Of a DNA stretch of 50,241 nucleotides, positions 7,810 through 16,174 are shown in pieces (positions within the stretch are counted from its first letter, which is position 1; each line of letters opens with the position of its first letter). The position numbers and the translations under genes are program-made. Source of the DNA: an uncultured bacterium (GTDB lineage: Bacteria > Actinomycetota > Coriobacteriia > Coriobacteriales > Coriobacteriaceae); the NCBI GenBank assembly GCA_905214615.1, contig CAJMMX010000007.1, forward strand, positions 1-50,241. The letters are read 5' to 3'. The notes below the pieces were generated by a model that did not search any database, was not told the origin of the DNA, and worked only from the letters and a program-made list of their open reading frames with translations.

Positions 7810-8778
7810 ATGCCGCTCATCTCCATCGTCGTGCCGTGCTACAACGAGCAGGAATCACTTCCGATCTTTCTCAAAGAGCTCGATGGCGTCGTTCGCATCA
7901 TGACCCAGCAAGACCCCGGCATCTCCTTTGAGACAGTCCTCATCGACGATGGCTCGGCAGACAAAACGCTCGCCGTCATGAAAGCAGAAGCCGCGGCGGC
8001 GCATCCATACGCCATCCGCTGGCACTCTTTCTCGCGCAACTTTGGCAAGGAGGCGGCGCTACTCGCCGGACTCCAGCACGCAAAGGGCGACTATGTCGCC
8101 ACCATGGATGCCGACATGCAGGACCCGCCCTCGCTCCTGCCGCAGATGTACGAGATCTTACAAACCGAAGACTACGACAACGTCGCCACACGCAGGACCA
8201 CCCGCAAAGGCGAGCCTCCCATCAGGTCGTTCTGTGCCCGTATGTTCTACAAGATCATTAACCGCATTTCCAAGGCCGACATCGTCGACGGAGCACGCGA
8301 TTTTAGGCTCATGAAGCGGCCTATGGTCAACGCCATCATCTCCATGGGCGAATACAACCGATTCTCCAAGGGCATTTACGGCTGGGTGGGCTTCAAGACC
8401 AAATGGCTCCCCTACGTAAACGTCAACCGCGTGGCCGGCGAGACCAAATGGAGCTTTTGGTCGCTGCTCCTCTATTCCATCGACGGCATCGTCGCGTTTT
8501 CCACGGCACCGCTCTCCCTCGCCGCCCTCACAGGTATCGTCTTCTGTCTCATCGCTATTCTGGGATTCGTCGTCATCCTAGTAAAGACGCTTGTCTGGGG
8601 CGACCCCGTCGGCGGATGGCCGTCGCTCGCCTGCCTCACAACGCTGTTTGGCGGCATGCAGCTTCTGTGCCTGGGAATCATTGGCGAATACCTGGCAAAA
8701 GCCTACTTGGAGGCTAAGCGACGTCCCATCTATATCATTCGAGAATCCAACGAGGAATCTGATGACACGGCCCAATAA
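7810..8778 (+). CDS. GT2 bactoprenyl glycosyltransferase (GtrB/CsbB-like)
   Basis: The enzyme is expected to load a sugar onto undecaprenyl phosphate for later use outside the membrane. Motifs are ISIVVPCYNEQESLPIF, IDDGSADKT, FGKEAALLAGL, the DxD-type MDADMQDPP and the acceptor segment VDGARDFRLMKRP. Two C-terminal transmembrane helices and the cytoplasmic end GEYLAKAYLEAKRRPIYIIRE are classic for the GtrB/CsbB group. It overlaps the following YfhO-like gene by 17 bases. In Bacillus, CsbB and YfhO form a pair in which CsbB makes the lipid-linked sugar and YfhO is proposed to transfer it to a cell wall polymer, and the same division of labour is inferred here. Confidence 0.88.
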   Translation: MPLISIVVPCYNEQESLPIFLKELDGVVRIMTQQDPGISFETVLIDDGSADKTLAVMKAEAAAAHPYAIRWHSFSRNFGKEAALLAGLQHAKGDYVATMDADMQDPPSLLPQMYEILQTEDYDNVATRRTTRKGEPPIRSFCARMFYKIINRISKADIVDGARDFRLMKRPMVNAIISMGEYNRFSKGIYGWVGFKTKWLPYVNVNRVAGETKWSFWSLLLYSIDGIVAFSTAPLSLAALTGIVFCLIAILGFVVILVKTLVWGDPVGGWPSLACLTTLFGGMQLLCLGIIGEYLAKAYLEAKRRPIYIIRESNEESDDTAQ

Positions 8779-11170
8779 CAGCACGCTCAAGAATGTGGCG
8801 TTCTACGCCGCCTGCTTCGCATTTTCCGTCGCACTCTTTGTCGCACTTGCAGCGGCAGGGCATGTCTACCCCTTTGGCGACAACTCGTTTCTCACCAACG
8901 ATCTCAAATACCAATACATCGACTTCTTTGCTTGGTTCCGGCGCGTCCTTTTAGGCGAGGCAAACCTTCGCTATTCCTTCTCACAGGGCCTCGGTATGAA
9001 CACATGGGGGCTCTATAGCTACTACCTCGCCAGCCCCTTCAACCTGCTCTGCGTGCTGTTTCCCGCAGACAAGCTGACGCTCTTCGTATTTGCCATAACC
9101 GCGCTCAAGCTTGGCTGCATCCACATCAGCAGCGCTTGGTATGTGCAAAAGCGCTTTGACCTTTCCAAGCCCGCCGCATTCTTGCTATCCCTCTCGTTCA
9201 CGTTTTGCAGCTGGACCATCAGCAACCTGCGCAACCCACTCTGGATCGATTGCCTCATCCTGCTGCCCATCTGCGCCTACGGATGCTACGAGCTCATCCG
9301 CAAGCAGCGCATGATCCGCCTCGTCATCGCAACGGCGCTCAATGTCATGTTCTGCTGGTATACGGCCTACATCAGCATCCTGTTCCTCTGCATCTTCGTA
9401 TTGGTCGAATTTGTCGATTATGTTGCAGAAGAAGGTTTTAGCTGGAAGCTCATGCTCGATCGGGCCCTGCGATTCGCCGGAGCTATCGCGCTCGGACTGC
9501 TTCTGTCCGCCTGGACCTTTTTGCCGACCATCCTTGCCATGTCCAAGGGCGGTCCCGTTCTAGCACTCGGCCCCCTACTTAAAACCAGCCTCAAGTCGCT
9601 CATCAGGGGCTTTCTTCCCTGCATGTGGGTAAGCAACGAAAGCACACCGCAGTTCTATTGCGGCATCGTCATGATGCTGCTTGCGGTGAGCCTGCTGGTT
9701 AACCGCACGGTTTCGATCAAGACGCGCATCGCAACACTCGTCGTCACGATAATCCTGGTCGCAAGCTCCGTTTTGAGCCCGCTCGAGTACATCTGGTGCG
9801 GCATGCGCGTTCCCAACGGCTTCTACTCGCGCACGGCTTTTTTGCTGAGCTTCTTTGCGCTGTGGGCCGCAGGACACGCGCTGCAGGCGCTCAAAAACCA
9901 GCCCAAATTGCGTCAAGCCTATCGCCCCGTCGTCATCATGCCCCTCCTGGCACTAACCGCCATTGAGTTGTTTGCCAACGCCCATGTTATGTGGAACCAG
10001 CTGTACACAGGCTATTCCGAAAAAGCCAACAGCGCCTATGTCGCCACCGCAACCGACACTATCACGACCATTCAAGACCAGACTTCGGCGTCGTTCTATC
10101 GCATTGACCGCACAACCACACGCGTCGACAGCGCCGCCCTCAACGAAGGCTTGGCGCTTGGGTACAACCAGTTGTCTTCGTATTCGTCTGCCAACAACCC
10201 GCAGGCCATCGCACTGCTCAACTCCCTTGGATACAGCAGCGTCGGCGAATTCTCGACCCGTTATGCCGAGCCCATTCTTGCCGTTGATGCCCTGTTGGGA
10301 GTCAAGTACGCCATCGCCGAGCACGCGCCTTCGGGATACGCGGCAATGACTGAAATAGCCGATACAGCAAGTGCGGTGTACGAGAACCCCTATGCGCTCA
10401 GCGTTGGTGTCATGGCATCCAATGACATTCAAAACTGCACGTTGAAGGGCGAGAACCCCTTCGAAAAGCAAAACGACCTCTACAGCAAAATCCTAGGCCG
10501 CGAGGTAATGCTCTATACCAAAATCGAGGCCAAAAACACGGAGGATGACGAGAACTTAAGGCAGTGGAACGCCACCGTGCCGTCGGGTTCCATCGGGTAT
10601 CTCTACATCAACAAAGATGCGACCGCCGGCAGTTATTGGCCCGTCACCCTTACCATCGACCAGCGAACGATCGGAAACGAGGCCTGGAGATTCGACAATA
10701 ATATCCGCCAGATTGCGGATGCATCGGACTCCCCGAGCCAGCATACGGCGTCAATCGGAGTCGCAGAGGGCTATACAGACATGCCCCAAGACAATGATCC
10801 GGTCTTTTACGCCCTCAATCTGGACGTTTTCGAGCAGATTATTAACGAGCTTAAGATGAGCAAATTTGTTCCGACGGTTTTTGAGGACGGAAGGATAGAA
10901 GGCGAGTACACCGCCAAGGATGACGGCAACCTACTGCTGAGCGTTCCGTACGATGAGGGCTGGAACGTAACGGTAAACGGAACCGCCACAGAACTAACGC
11001 CCGCCGCCGATAAGGGCTTGTCATCCCTGAACATGCAGAAAGGCGCGAATAGGATCGTGATGACCTACAAGACTCCGGGCGCCCTTGCGGGGCTTGCAGT
11101 GAGTCTGGCGACCGCCGCCGCCCTTGTTGCAGCGGGTCTATACGCCAGGCATAAGAAAAGCCGCCGTTAA
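8762..11170 (+). CDS. yfhO: YfhO-family membrane protein, probable lipid-sugar-dependent glycosyltransferase
   Basis: This is an 802-residue membrane protein with about a dozen hydrophobic segments in the first ~460 residues, then a large extracytoplasmic domain, then a last membrane helix (GLAVSLATAAALVAAGLYA) and the basic tail RHKKSRR. The start of the mature region, GDNSFLTNDLKYQYIDFF, and GLGMNTWGLYSYYLASPFNLL are characteristic of the family. YfhO proteins are thought to use polyprenyl-linked sugars to glycosylate wall polymers outside the membrane. The ATG at 8762 lies inside the end of the GT2 gene. A longer open frame upstream overlaps that gene and is rejected. The next feature is its terminator. 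Confidence 0.88.
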   Translation: MTRPNNSTLKNVAFYAACFAFSVALFVALAAAGHVYPFGDNSFLTNDLKYQYIDFFAWFRRVLLGEANLRYSFSQGLGMNTWGLYSYYLASPFNLLCVLFPADKLTLFVFAITALKLGCIHISSAWYVQKRFDLSKPAAFLLSLSFTFCSWTISNLRNPLWIDCLILLPICAYGCYELIRKQRMIRLVIATALNVMFCWYTAYISILFLCIFVLVEFVDYVAEEGFSWKLMLDRALRFAGAIALGLLLSAWTFLPTILAMSKGGPVLALGPLLKTSLKSLIRGFLPCMWVSNESTPQFYCGIVMMLLAVSLLVNRTVSIKTRIATLVVTIILVASSVLSPLEYIWCGMRVPNGFYSRTAFLLSFFALWAAGHALQALKNQPKLRQAYRPVVIMPLLALTAIELFANAHVMWNQLYTGYSEKANSAYVATATDTITTIQDQTSASFYRIDRTTTRVDSAALNEGLALGYNQLSSYSSANNPQAIALLNSLGYSSVGEFSTRYAEPILAVDALLGVKYAIAEHAPSGYAAMTEIADTASAVYENPYALSVGVMASNDIQNCTLKGENPFEKQNDLYSKILGREVMLYTKIEAKNTEDDENLRQWNATVPSGSIGYLYINKDATAGSYWPVTLTIDQRTIGNEAWRFDNNIRQIADASDSPSQHTASIGVAEGYTDMPQDNDPVFYALNLDVFEQIINELKMSKFVPTVFEDGRIEGEYTAKDDGNLLLSVPYDEGWNVTVNGTATELTPAADKGLSSLNMQKGANRIVMTYKTPGALAGLAVSLATAAALVAAGLYARHKKSRR

Positions 11171-11186
11171 CAAGCGGCGGCTTTTT
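11159..11186 (+). terminator. Terminator of the GT2-YfhO operon
   Basis: AGCCGCCG at 11159-11166 pairs with CGGCGGCT at 11175-11182 and is followed by T-residues. It overlaps the yfhO stop. The convergent rmlCD gene ends about 20 bases on. Confidence 0.8.
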
Positions 11187-11207
11187 CTCTCGAAAAGTTA
11201 ATAACGG

Positions 11208-12662
11208 CTAGAGCGTCTTGAGGTACTCCCCCAGCTCTTCCTCCCAGTCGGGCATGTGGAAGCCCGTCGACTCGAGCCTGGACAGGTCGAGCGCGGAGTG
11301 GACCGGGCGCGGGGCGACGGGGCCGGCGGCGTTCGCGTAGTAGTCGGCGGTCGATACTGGCACGACCCTGTCGCCGTTACCGTTGGCGGCCTCGAAGACG
11401 GCGCGGGCGATGTCGGCCCAGGACCTGACGGCGCCGGAGCCGGTGCAGTCGTAGGTGCCGTAGGGGGCCTTGCTCTCCAGCACGTGGAAGATGGCGGCGG
11501 CCATGTCGCGCGTGAAGGTCAGGCGGCCCAGCTGGTCGTCAACGACGGTGACCTGCTCCAGGGCGTCGTCCGCGGAGGCGCAGCGGTCAGAGAGCATGCG
11601 CATGGTCTTGACGAAGTTGTGCCCCTCGCCGATGACCCAGGAGCTGCGCATGATGTAGTGGCGCGGGCACCCTGCCACGGCGATGTCGCCGGCGGCCTTG
11701 GTCTGGCCGTAGACGGACAGCGGGCTGAGGGGCTCGTCCTCCGCGTGCACCTCCACGGTACCGTCGAAGACGTAGTCGGAGGACACGTGGACGAGCGTGA
11801 TGCCGTGCCCGGCGCAGGTGCGGGCGAGAAGGGCGGGGCCGGTCGCGTTGGCCTTCCAGGCGACAACGCGGCCCTCGGGGGTCTCCGCCTTATCCACGGC
11901 CGTGTAGGCGCCGCAGTTGATGACGGTGCCGTAGAGCGACCAGTCGTACTGCGAATAGGCCTCCGGGTCGGACATGTCGAAGGTGTCGATGTCGCAGAAG
12001 TCGAAGTCCTTGGCGACGCCGCGCTCCTCGGCGAGCTTGCGGACCGCGCGGCCCAGCTGGCCGTTGCAGCCGGTGACGAGGGTCCTCTTGGGCGCCATGG
12101 GGACGACGTCCTTGAGCATCGGGTGGTTGAGGTCGGCCTCGGAGACGGTGGCCTCGGTCAGCGGGATCGGCCACTCGATGGCGAGCTCGGGGTCGGCGAG
12201 GTTCACGAAGGTGTAGGTCCTCTTGAGCTCCAGCGACCAGTGGGCGTCCACCAGGTAGGTGTAGGCGGTGCCGTCCTCCAGCGCCTGGAAGGAGTTGCCC
12301 ACGCCGCGCGGGACGTAGATGGCCTTCGACGGGTCGAGCGTGCAGGTGAACACCTTCCCGTAGGTGGCGCTGCCCTCGCGCAGGTCAACCCAGGCGCCGA
12401 AGACGCTGCCTCGCGCCACGGAGATGAACTTGTCCCAGGGCTCGGCGTGGATGCCGCGGGTGACGCCGCGGCTGCCGTTGTAGGAGATGTTGTTCTGGAC
12501 GACGCGGAGGTCCGGGATGCCGAGTTCGGTCATCTTGGCGCGCTGCCAGTTCTCCTTGAACCAGCCGCGCGAGTCGCCGTGGACGGCCAGGTCGACGACC
12601 ATCAGGCCCTCGATGCCGGTCTCGGCCACGGAGAGGTCCTTCTCGAATGCGATGTCTGCCAT
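11208..12662 (-). CDS. rmlCD: Fused RmlC-RmlD: dTDP-sugar 3,5-epimerase and dTDP-4-dehydrorhamnose reductase
   Basis: This protein performs the last two steps of dTDP-L-rhamnose synthesis. Residues 1 to ~190 are an RmlC cupin: GDSRGWFKENW, QNNISYNGSRGVTRGIHAE with the catalytic histidine, and YVPRGVGNSFQALED. From about residue 200 an RmlD short-chain reductase follows: the Rossmann stretch LVTGCNGQLGRAV, INCGAYTAVDKAE, VSSDYVFDG, the catalytic SVYGQTKAAGD (YxxxK) and RSSWVIGEG. At 484 residues it is the sum of two normal enzymes. The ATG at 12662 has GGAGGGG 8 bases upstream; the longer open frame is not used. GC content is very high and distinct from several upstream locus genes. It is the last gene of the locus. 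Confidence 0.94.
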   Translation of the reverse strand: MADIAFEKDLSVAETGIEGLMVVDLAVHGDSRGWFKENWQRAKMTELGIPDLRVVQNNISYNGSRGVTRGIHAEPWDKFISVARGSVFGAWVDLREGSATYGKVFTCTLDPSKAIYVPRGVGNSFQALEDGTAYTYLVDAHWSLELKRTYTFVNLADPELAIEWPIPLTEATVSEADLNHPMLKDVVPMAPKRTLVTGCNGQLGRAVRKLAEERGVAKDFDFCDIDTFDMSDPEAYSQYDWSLYGTVINCGAYTAVDKAETPEGRVVAWKANATGPALLARTCAGHGITLVHVSSDYVFDGTVEVHAEDEPLSPLSVYGQTKAAGDIAVAGCPRHYIMRSSWVIGEGHNFVKTMRMLSDRCASADDALEQVTVVDDQLGRLTFTRDMAAAIFHVLESKAPYGTYDCTGSGAVRSWADIARAVFEAANGNGDRVVPVSTADYYANAAGPVAPRPVHSALDLSRLESTGFHMPDWEEELGEYLKTL

Positions 12663-12676
12663 CTGCCTATCCCCTC

Positions 12677-13696
12677 CTACTGGCCCTGCGCCCTGTAGCG
12701 GGCCTCGGTGGCCTCCTTGGCCGGGCGCCACCAGGACTCGTTCTCCACGTACCAGTCGATGGTCTGCTTGAGGCCCTCGGCGAAGTCGGTGTGCGCCGGC
12801 CTCCAGCCCAGCTCGCGCTGGAGCTTGGTCGAGTCGATGGCGTAGCGGCGGTCGTGGCCGGGGCGGTCGGCGACCCAGTCGAAGTCCTCGGGGTCGCGGC
12901 CCATCGCCTCGAGGATCATGCGCAGGACCGTGATGTTGTTCTTCTCGCCGTCGGCGCCGATGAGGTAGGTCTCCCCCATGCGGCCCTTCGTGAGGATGTC
13001 CCAGACGGCCGAGGAGTGGTCCTCGGTGTGGATCCAGTCGCGGACGTTCTCGCCGCGGCCGTAGAGCTTGGGGCGCACGCCGTCGATGATGTTCGTGATC
13101 TGGCGCGGGATGAACTTCTCCACGTGCTGGTAGGGGCCGTAGTTGTTGGAGCAGTTGGAGATGGTCGTGCGCAGGCCGTAGGTGCGGGTCCAGGCGCGGA
13201 CCAGCATGTCGGAGGACGCCTTGGTGCTCGAGTACGGGCTGCTCGGGTGATACGGCGTCTCCTCGGTGAACTTCGCCGGGTCGTCGAGCGCGAGGTCGCC
13301 GTAGACCTCGTCGGTGGAGACGTGGTGGTAGCGGACGCCGTATTTGCGGACGGCCTCCAGCAGGCGGAAGGTTCCCTCGACGTTGGTGCGCAGGAACGGC
13401 TCCGGGTCGGCGATGGAGTTGTCGTTGTGGGACTCCGCGGCATAGTGGACGATCGCGTCGTGGCCGGGGACGATGCGGTCCAGCAGCTCTGCGTCGCAGA
13501 TGTCGCCGACGATGAGCTCGACCCTATCCTCGGGCAGGCCGGCGATGTTCTCGGGGTTGCCGGCGTAGGTCAGCTTGTCCAGGACGGTGACGTGGACGCC
13601 CGGGTGGTTGTTGACCACGTAGTGCACGAAGTTGCTGCCGATGAAGCCGCAGCCGCCCGTGACGATGATGTTCTTAGGTTCAAAAATCTCAGACAT
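12677..13696 (-). CDS. rmlB: dTDP-glucose 4,6-dehydratase
   Basis: RmlB converts dTDP-glucose to dTDP-4-keto-6-deoxyglucose, using a tightly bound NAD. The 339 residues show the Rossmann motif VTGGCGFIGSNFV, HYAAESHNDNSI, the catalytic STDEVYGDL, the YSSTKASSD active-site tyrosine/lysine pair, NNYGPYQHVEKFIP and RGENVRDWIH. The ATG is preceded by AAGGAG. It lies 14 bases upstream of rmlCD. Between it and rmlA sit about 1.2 kb of AT-rich accessory genes that interrupt an otherwise normal rmlABCD order. Confidence 0.96.
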   Translation of the reverse strand: MSEIFEPKNIIVTGGCGFIGSNFVHYVVNNHPGVHVTVLDKLTYAGNPENIAGLPEDRVELIVGDICDAELLDRIVPGHDAIVHYAAESHNDNSIADPEPFLRTNVEGTFRLLEAVRKYGVRYHHVSTDEVYGDLALDDPAKFTEETPYHPSSPYSSTKASSDMLVRAWTRTYGLRTTISNCSNNYGPYQHVEKFIPRQITNIIDGVRPKLYGRGENVRDWIHTEDHSSAVWDILTKGRMGETYLIGADGEKNNITVLRMILEAMGRDPEDFDWVADRPGHDRRYAIDSTKLQRELGWRPAHTDFAEGLKQTIDWYVENESWWRPAKEATEARYRAQGQ

Positions 13697-13716
13697 GAAT
13701 CTCCTTTTTTCGCCTA

Positions 13717-14313
13717 CTAGAGATGTAAGTACTTAAACATTTGAACATATGAGCCTTCAGCAGAATCAGAATCTTCTCCTGCAGGTTTGTTTCTTATGCC
13801 AAACTCTCTGTATCCCATGCGACTATAGAACTCAATAAGACCAGGCTCATTGACAGAGTCCAGAAACACAAACCTTCCGCCAACAAGACGCTGTATGTCA
13901 GAAATAGACTTTTCAACGAAAGCCATGAGTTCTTCACCGGTTACGCGACCTATACCTGAATCGCTTTTCCCAAATTGCGCCAACAGAACACAAGGCAAAT
14001 CAAAACAACCAGTTTCTGGTCTAAGTTCACCAAAAGAAGCCAACTTCTTGTGAGCTGTTTTTGAAACGACATTCTCAGGAATGGAGGCAATCTTTAGAGC
14101 AAGGGCATAAAAGCCAACTAAAGCGGCCGCATCTGTATCAAATACAAGATAAGAGGCACAGAAACCCCTCAGGTTAAAATCAAACGCGTTATAACGAACA
14201 AAATCCTCTATATCCTTGTTACGTTCACAGCGAAAAGAGGAGAGAACGTCCGAAACCTCGTCCTCTCCTCGCGCATTAAGTAATTGGAGTAAAGAATACG
14301 ATACAAGCGCCAT
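13717..14313 (-). CDS. GNAT-family acetyltransferase, possible toxin
   Basis: This 198-residue protein has a GNAT-like layout: YLVFDTDAAALVGFYALALK as the central strands, QFGKSDSGIGRVTGEELM at the acetyl-CoA binding position, and GGRFVFLDSVNEPGLIEFY with SRMGYREFG at the end, a typical C-terminal GNAT strand-helix. The family resembles the acetyltransferases often found beside a small upstream protein and suspected to be type II toxins that acetylate aminoacyl-tRNA; no target can be read from sequence. It starts 2 bases after the 61-residue small gene. The DNA is markedly AT-richer than the rml genes on both sides, which suggests a separate origin. Confidence 0.7.
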   Translation of the reverse strand: MALVSYSLLQLLNARGEDEVSDVLSSFRCERNKDIEDFVRYNAFDFNLRGFCASYLVFDTDAAALVGFYALALKIASIPENVVSKTAHKKLASFGELRPETGCFDLPCVLLAQFGKSDSGIGRVTGEELMAFVEKSISDIQRLVGGRFVFLDSVNEPGLIEFYSRMGYREFGIRNKPAGEDSDSAEGSYVQMFKYLHL

Positions 14314-14315
14314 TT

Positions 14316-14501
14316 CTAGAAGCCCATCGATTTAAACAAAGAATCGATGGCCTTCTTCATGTCTGGCGTCAAAGACGGATCCGAAGGCGATGGCTTGAAC
14401 TTCAAATCCTTGGTTACGCCTTCATCATATGCGTCGCACAACGCCTTTACGCCCTGAGGAGAGAGCATCCTAATCGGTGTTTTTAAACTTGAAGTAGCCA
14501 T
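14316..14501 (-). CDS. Small protein upstream of the GNAT gene, possible antitoxin
   Basis: The 61-residue product begins MATSSLKTPIRMLSPQGV and has a predicted helical C-terminal half (PDMKKAIDSLFKSMGF). It has a strong ribosome site (AGAAGGAGGG) and a TATAAT box about 33 bases further upstream. Position, size and coupling to the GNAT gene fit an antitoxin, but no known DNA-binding fold is evident. That role is inferred from context only. Confidence 0.55.
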   Translation of the reverse strand: MATSSLKTPIRMLSPQGVKALCDAYDEGVTKDLKFKPSPSDPSLTPDMKKAIDSLFKSMGF

Positions 14502-14533
14502 ATGCCCTCCTTCTCTTAAAAATATCTACTTAG

Positions 14534-14539
14534 ATTATA
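14534..14539 (-). promoter_or_regulatory. -10 box of the GNAT cassette (TATAAT)
   Basis: A consensus TATAAT lies in AT-rich DNA 33 bases before the small-protein start, so the cassette probably has its own promoter inside the rml operon. No good -35 match was found. Confidence 0.45.
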
Positions 14540-14599
14540 ACCGAAAATACGAACACATATTCGAATTGCCCGATTATCATGAAATTCTAACGCAGCTTC

Positions 14600-14887
14600 T
14601 TACTTCGCTTGCTGCTCAAGGCGCTTTACAAGCTGTTCCTCAGAATGGACAAACTCAAATGGTTCATACTCGCCATATGCGGAAGGACGACTGATGTTAA
14701 TGAGCTGAAGGTCAGAGATGCCGAAACGATCCTCTATCCTTCGCATCATCTCGACAAGCTCCTGGCCCGGCTTAACGGCCATTACCAACGAACCTTGCTC
14801 AGAAAACCACTTAGCAACCAGATAACGCATCAGCCAACTCGCCTCCCCAGTACGAAAGGGATGAGAGAAGGTCGACTGAAAGGCCAT
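14600..14887 (-). CDS. Small protein of unknown function between rmlA and the GNAT cassette
   Basis: I do not recognise this ~95-residue product. It reads MAFQSTFSHPFRTGEASWLM at the start, then VKPGQELVEMMRRIEDRFGI and a charged, glutamine-rich end. An in-frame TTG at 14896 could add three residues. The start is uncertain: the only good ribosome site (AAGGGG before an ATG at 14909) serves a different frame, which reads 32 residues (beginning MNDILERDGLSVDLL) before a stop at 14811. Either the gene is frameshifted near its 5' end, or two overlapping small genes exist. It is AT-richer than rmlA, whose stop is about 40 bases upstream. Confidence 0.45.
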   Translation of the reverse strand: MAFQSTFSHPFRTGEASWLMRYLVAKWFSEQGSLVMAVKPGQELVEMMRRIEDRFGISDLQLINISRPSAYGEYEPFEFVHSEEQLVKRLEQQAK

Positions 14888-14933
14888 CACGCTCAAGAAT
14901 GTCGTTCATCTCTCATCCCCTTCCACCAGGCAA

Positions 14934-15833
14934 TTAGTACTCGCGCGGGCTGTTGACGATCTCGCCGGCGGCGACCTTCTTCAGGTGCTGGCCGTAGACC
15001 GACTTGCCGTAGGCCGCGGCCGCCTCCTCCAGCCGCGCCGTGTCGATCCAGCCGTTCTCCCAGGCGATCTCCTCGGGCACCGAGACCGGTAGGTCCTGGG
15101 AGTGCTCGACGGCGCGGACGAACTCCGCCGCCTCGTGGAGCGACTCCATGGTGCCGGTGTCCAGCCACGCGTAGCCGCGGCCGAGGGTGACGACGGACAG
15201 CGTCCCCTCCTCCAGGTACATCTGGTTGAGCGTGGTGATCTCCAGCTCGCCGCGTGCGGAGGGCTTCACCTCGGCGGCGCGGGAGGACACGTCGCCCGGG
15301 TAGAAGTACAGGCCGGTGACGGCGTAGGAGCTCTTGGGCTCGGCGGGCTTCTCCTCGATGGAGACGGCCCTCCCCTCGCCGTCGAACTCCACGACGCCGA
15401 AGCGCTCGGGGTCGTCCACGTGGTAGCCGAAGACCGTGGCGCGGCCCGACTCGGCGTTCTGGACGGCGCGCGTCAGGTGGCGCGACAGGCCGTTGCCGTA
15501 GAAGATGTTGTCGCCCAGCACGAGCGCGCAGGGCTCGCCGCCGATGAACTCCTCGCCGATGGTGAAGGCCTGCGCCAGGCCGTCCGGCGAGGGCTGCTCG
15601 GCGTAGGAGAGGTTCACGCCGAAGCGCGAGCCGTCGCCCAGCAGGCGCTGGAAGTTGGGCAGGTCGGTCGGCGTGGAGATGACCAGGATGTCCTTGATGC
15701 CCGCCAGCATGAGCGTGGACAGCGGGTAGTAGATCATGGGCTTGTCGTAGACCGGCAGCAGCTGCTTGGAGGTCACGAGAGTGAGCGGGTACAGTCGCGT
15801 GCCGGACCCGCCCGCGAGGATGATGCCTTTCAT
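14934..15833 (-). CDS. rmlA: Glucose-1-phosphate thymidylyltransferase
   Basis: RmlA makes dTDP-glucose from glucose 1-phosphate and dTTP, the first step to dTDP-rhamnose. The 299 residues open with the nucleotidyltransferase signature KGIILAGGSGTRLYPLT, followed by SKQLLPVYDKPMIYYPLSTL, VLGDNIFYGNGL, EEKPAEPKSSYAVTGLYFYP and GRGYAWLDTGT, all canonical. Feedback inhibition by dTDP-rhamnose is known for the family. GC content is as high as in rmlB and rmlCD, so the three were probably contiguous before the AT-rich genes intervened. Confidence 0.96.
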   Translation of the reverse strand: MKGIILAGGSGTRLYPLTLVTSKQLLPVYDKPMIYYPLSTLMLAGIKDILVISTPTDLPNFQRLLGDGSRFGVNLSYAEQPSPDGLAQAFTIGEEFIGGEPCALVLGDNIFYGNGLSRHLTRAVQNAESGRATVFGYHVDDPERFGVVEFDGEGRAVSIEEKPAEPKSSYAVTGLYFYPGDVSSRAAEVKPSARGELEITTLNQMYLEEGTLSVVTLGRGYAWLDTGTMESLHEAAEFVRAVEHSQDLPVSVPEEIAWENGWIDTARLEEAAAAYGKSVYGQHLKKVAAGEIVNSPREY

Positions 15834-15956
15834 TTAATCTGTCCTCTACAATCGAAATGCGCTTTAGATCGAGTGATAAATAAGACTTGGGTATCCTATT
15901 TTGCTAAACCCCCTCATTCTTAACGAAATAGGCAAGGTAATGACTGCGGAATATGG

Positions 15957-16142
15957 CTACCTGAATTGCCCCTTCCATTTTTCAATGCTCGACCAAGGGA
16001 GATTGATTCCGGTTATTTCAGGTTGGTTAATCCAATCAGCCATTTTGAGTAAAAAGTCATCCTCTCGTTCGAAAACAGGAAGTCCGGTATCTTCACCGAT
16101 GATCGCGTGCCAAATGTTGGTAATGGACTCACTTTGCTTCAA
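15957..16142 (-). CDS. Short open frame, probable gene remnant
   Basis: Between rmlA and the broken acyltransferase gene (15834-16174) the only sizeable minus-strand frame encodes about 61 residues (from MKQSESITNIWHAIIGEDTG; WINQPEITGINLPWSSIEKW near the end). It has no clear ribosome site. It could be the 3' end of a lost locus gene. A plus-strand frame over the same bases (15901-16191) has no better support. Confidence 0.25.
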   Translation of the reverse strand: MKQSESITNIWHAIIGEDTGLPVFEREDDFLLKMADWINQPEITGINLPWSSIEKWKGQFR

Positions 16143-16174
16143 CGCTATGAAAAGCGCCAGTATCGAAAATCAAT

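Noticed and set aside
11256..12698. 480-residue plus-strand open frame opposite rmlCD
   Set aside because: It is a by-product of high GC3 on the other strand; it is Gly/Val/Ala-rich without motifs, while the minus strand encodes clear RmlC and RmlD domains.
12647..13720. Open frame opposite rmlB
   Set aside because: Repetitive Val/Gly/Ala/Asp composition, no motif, and the RmlB frame is unmistakable.
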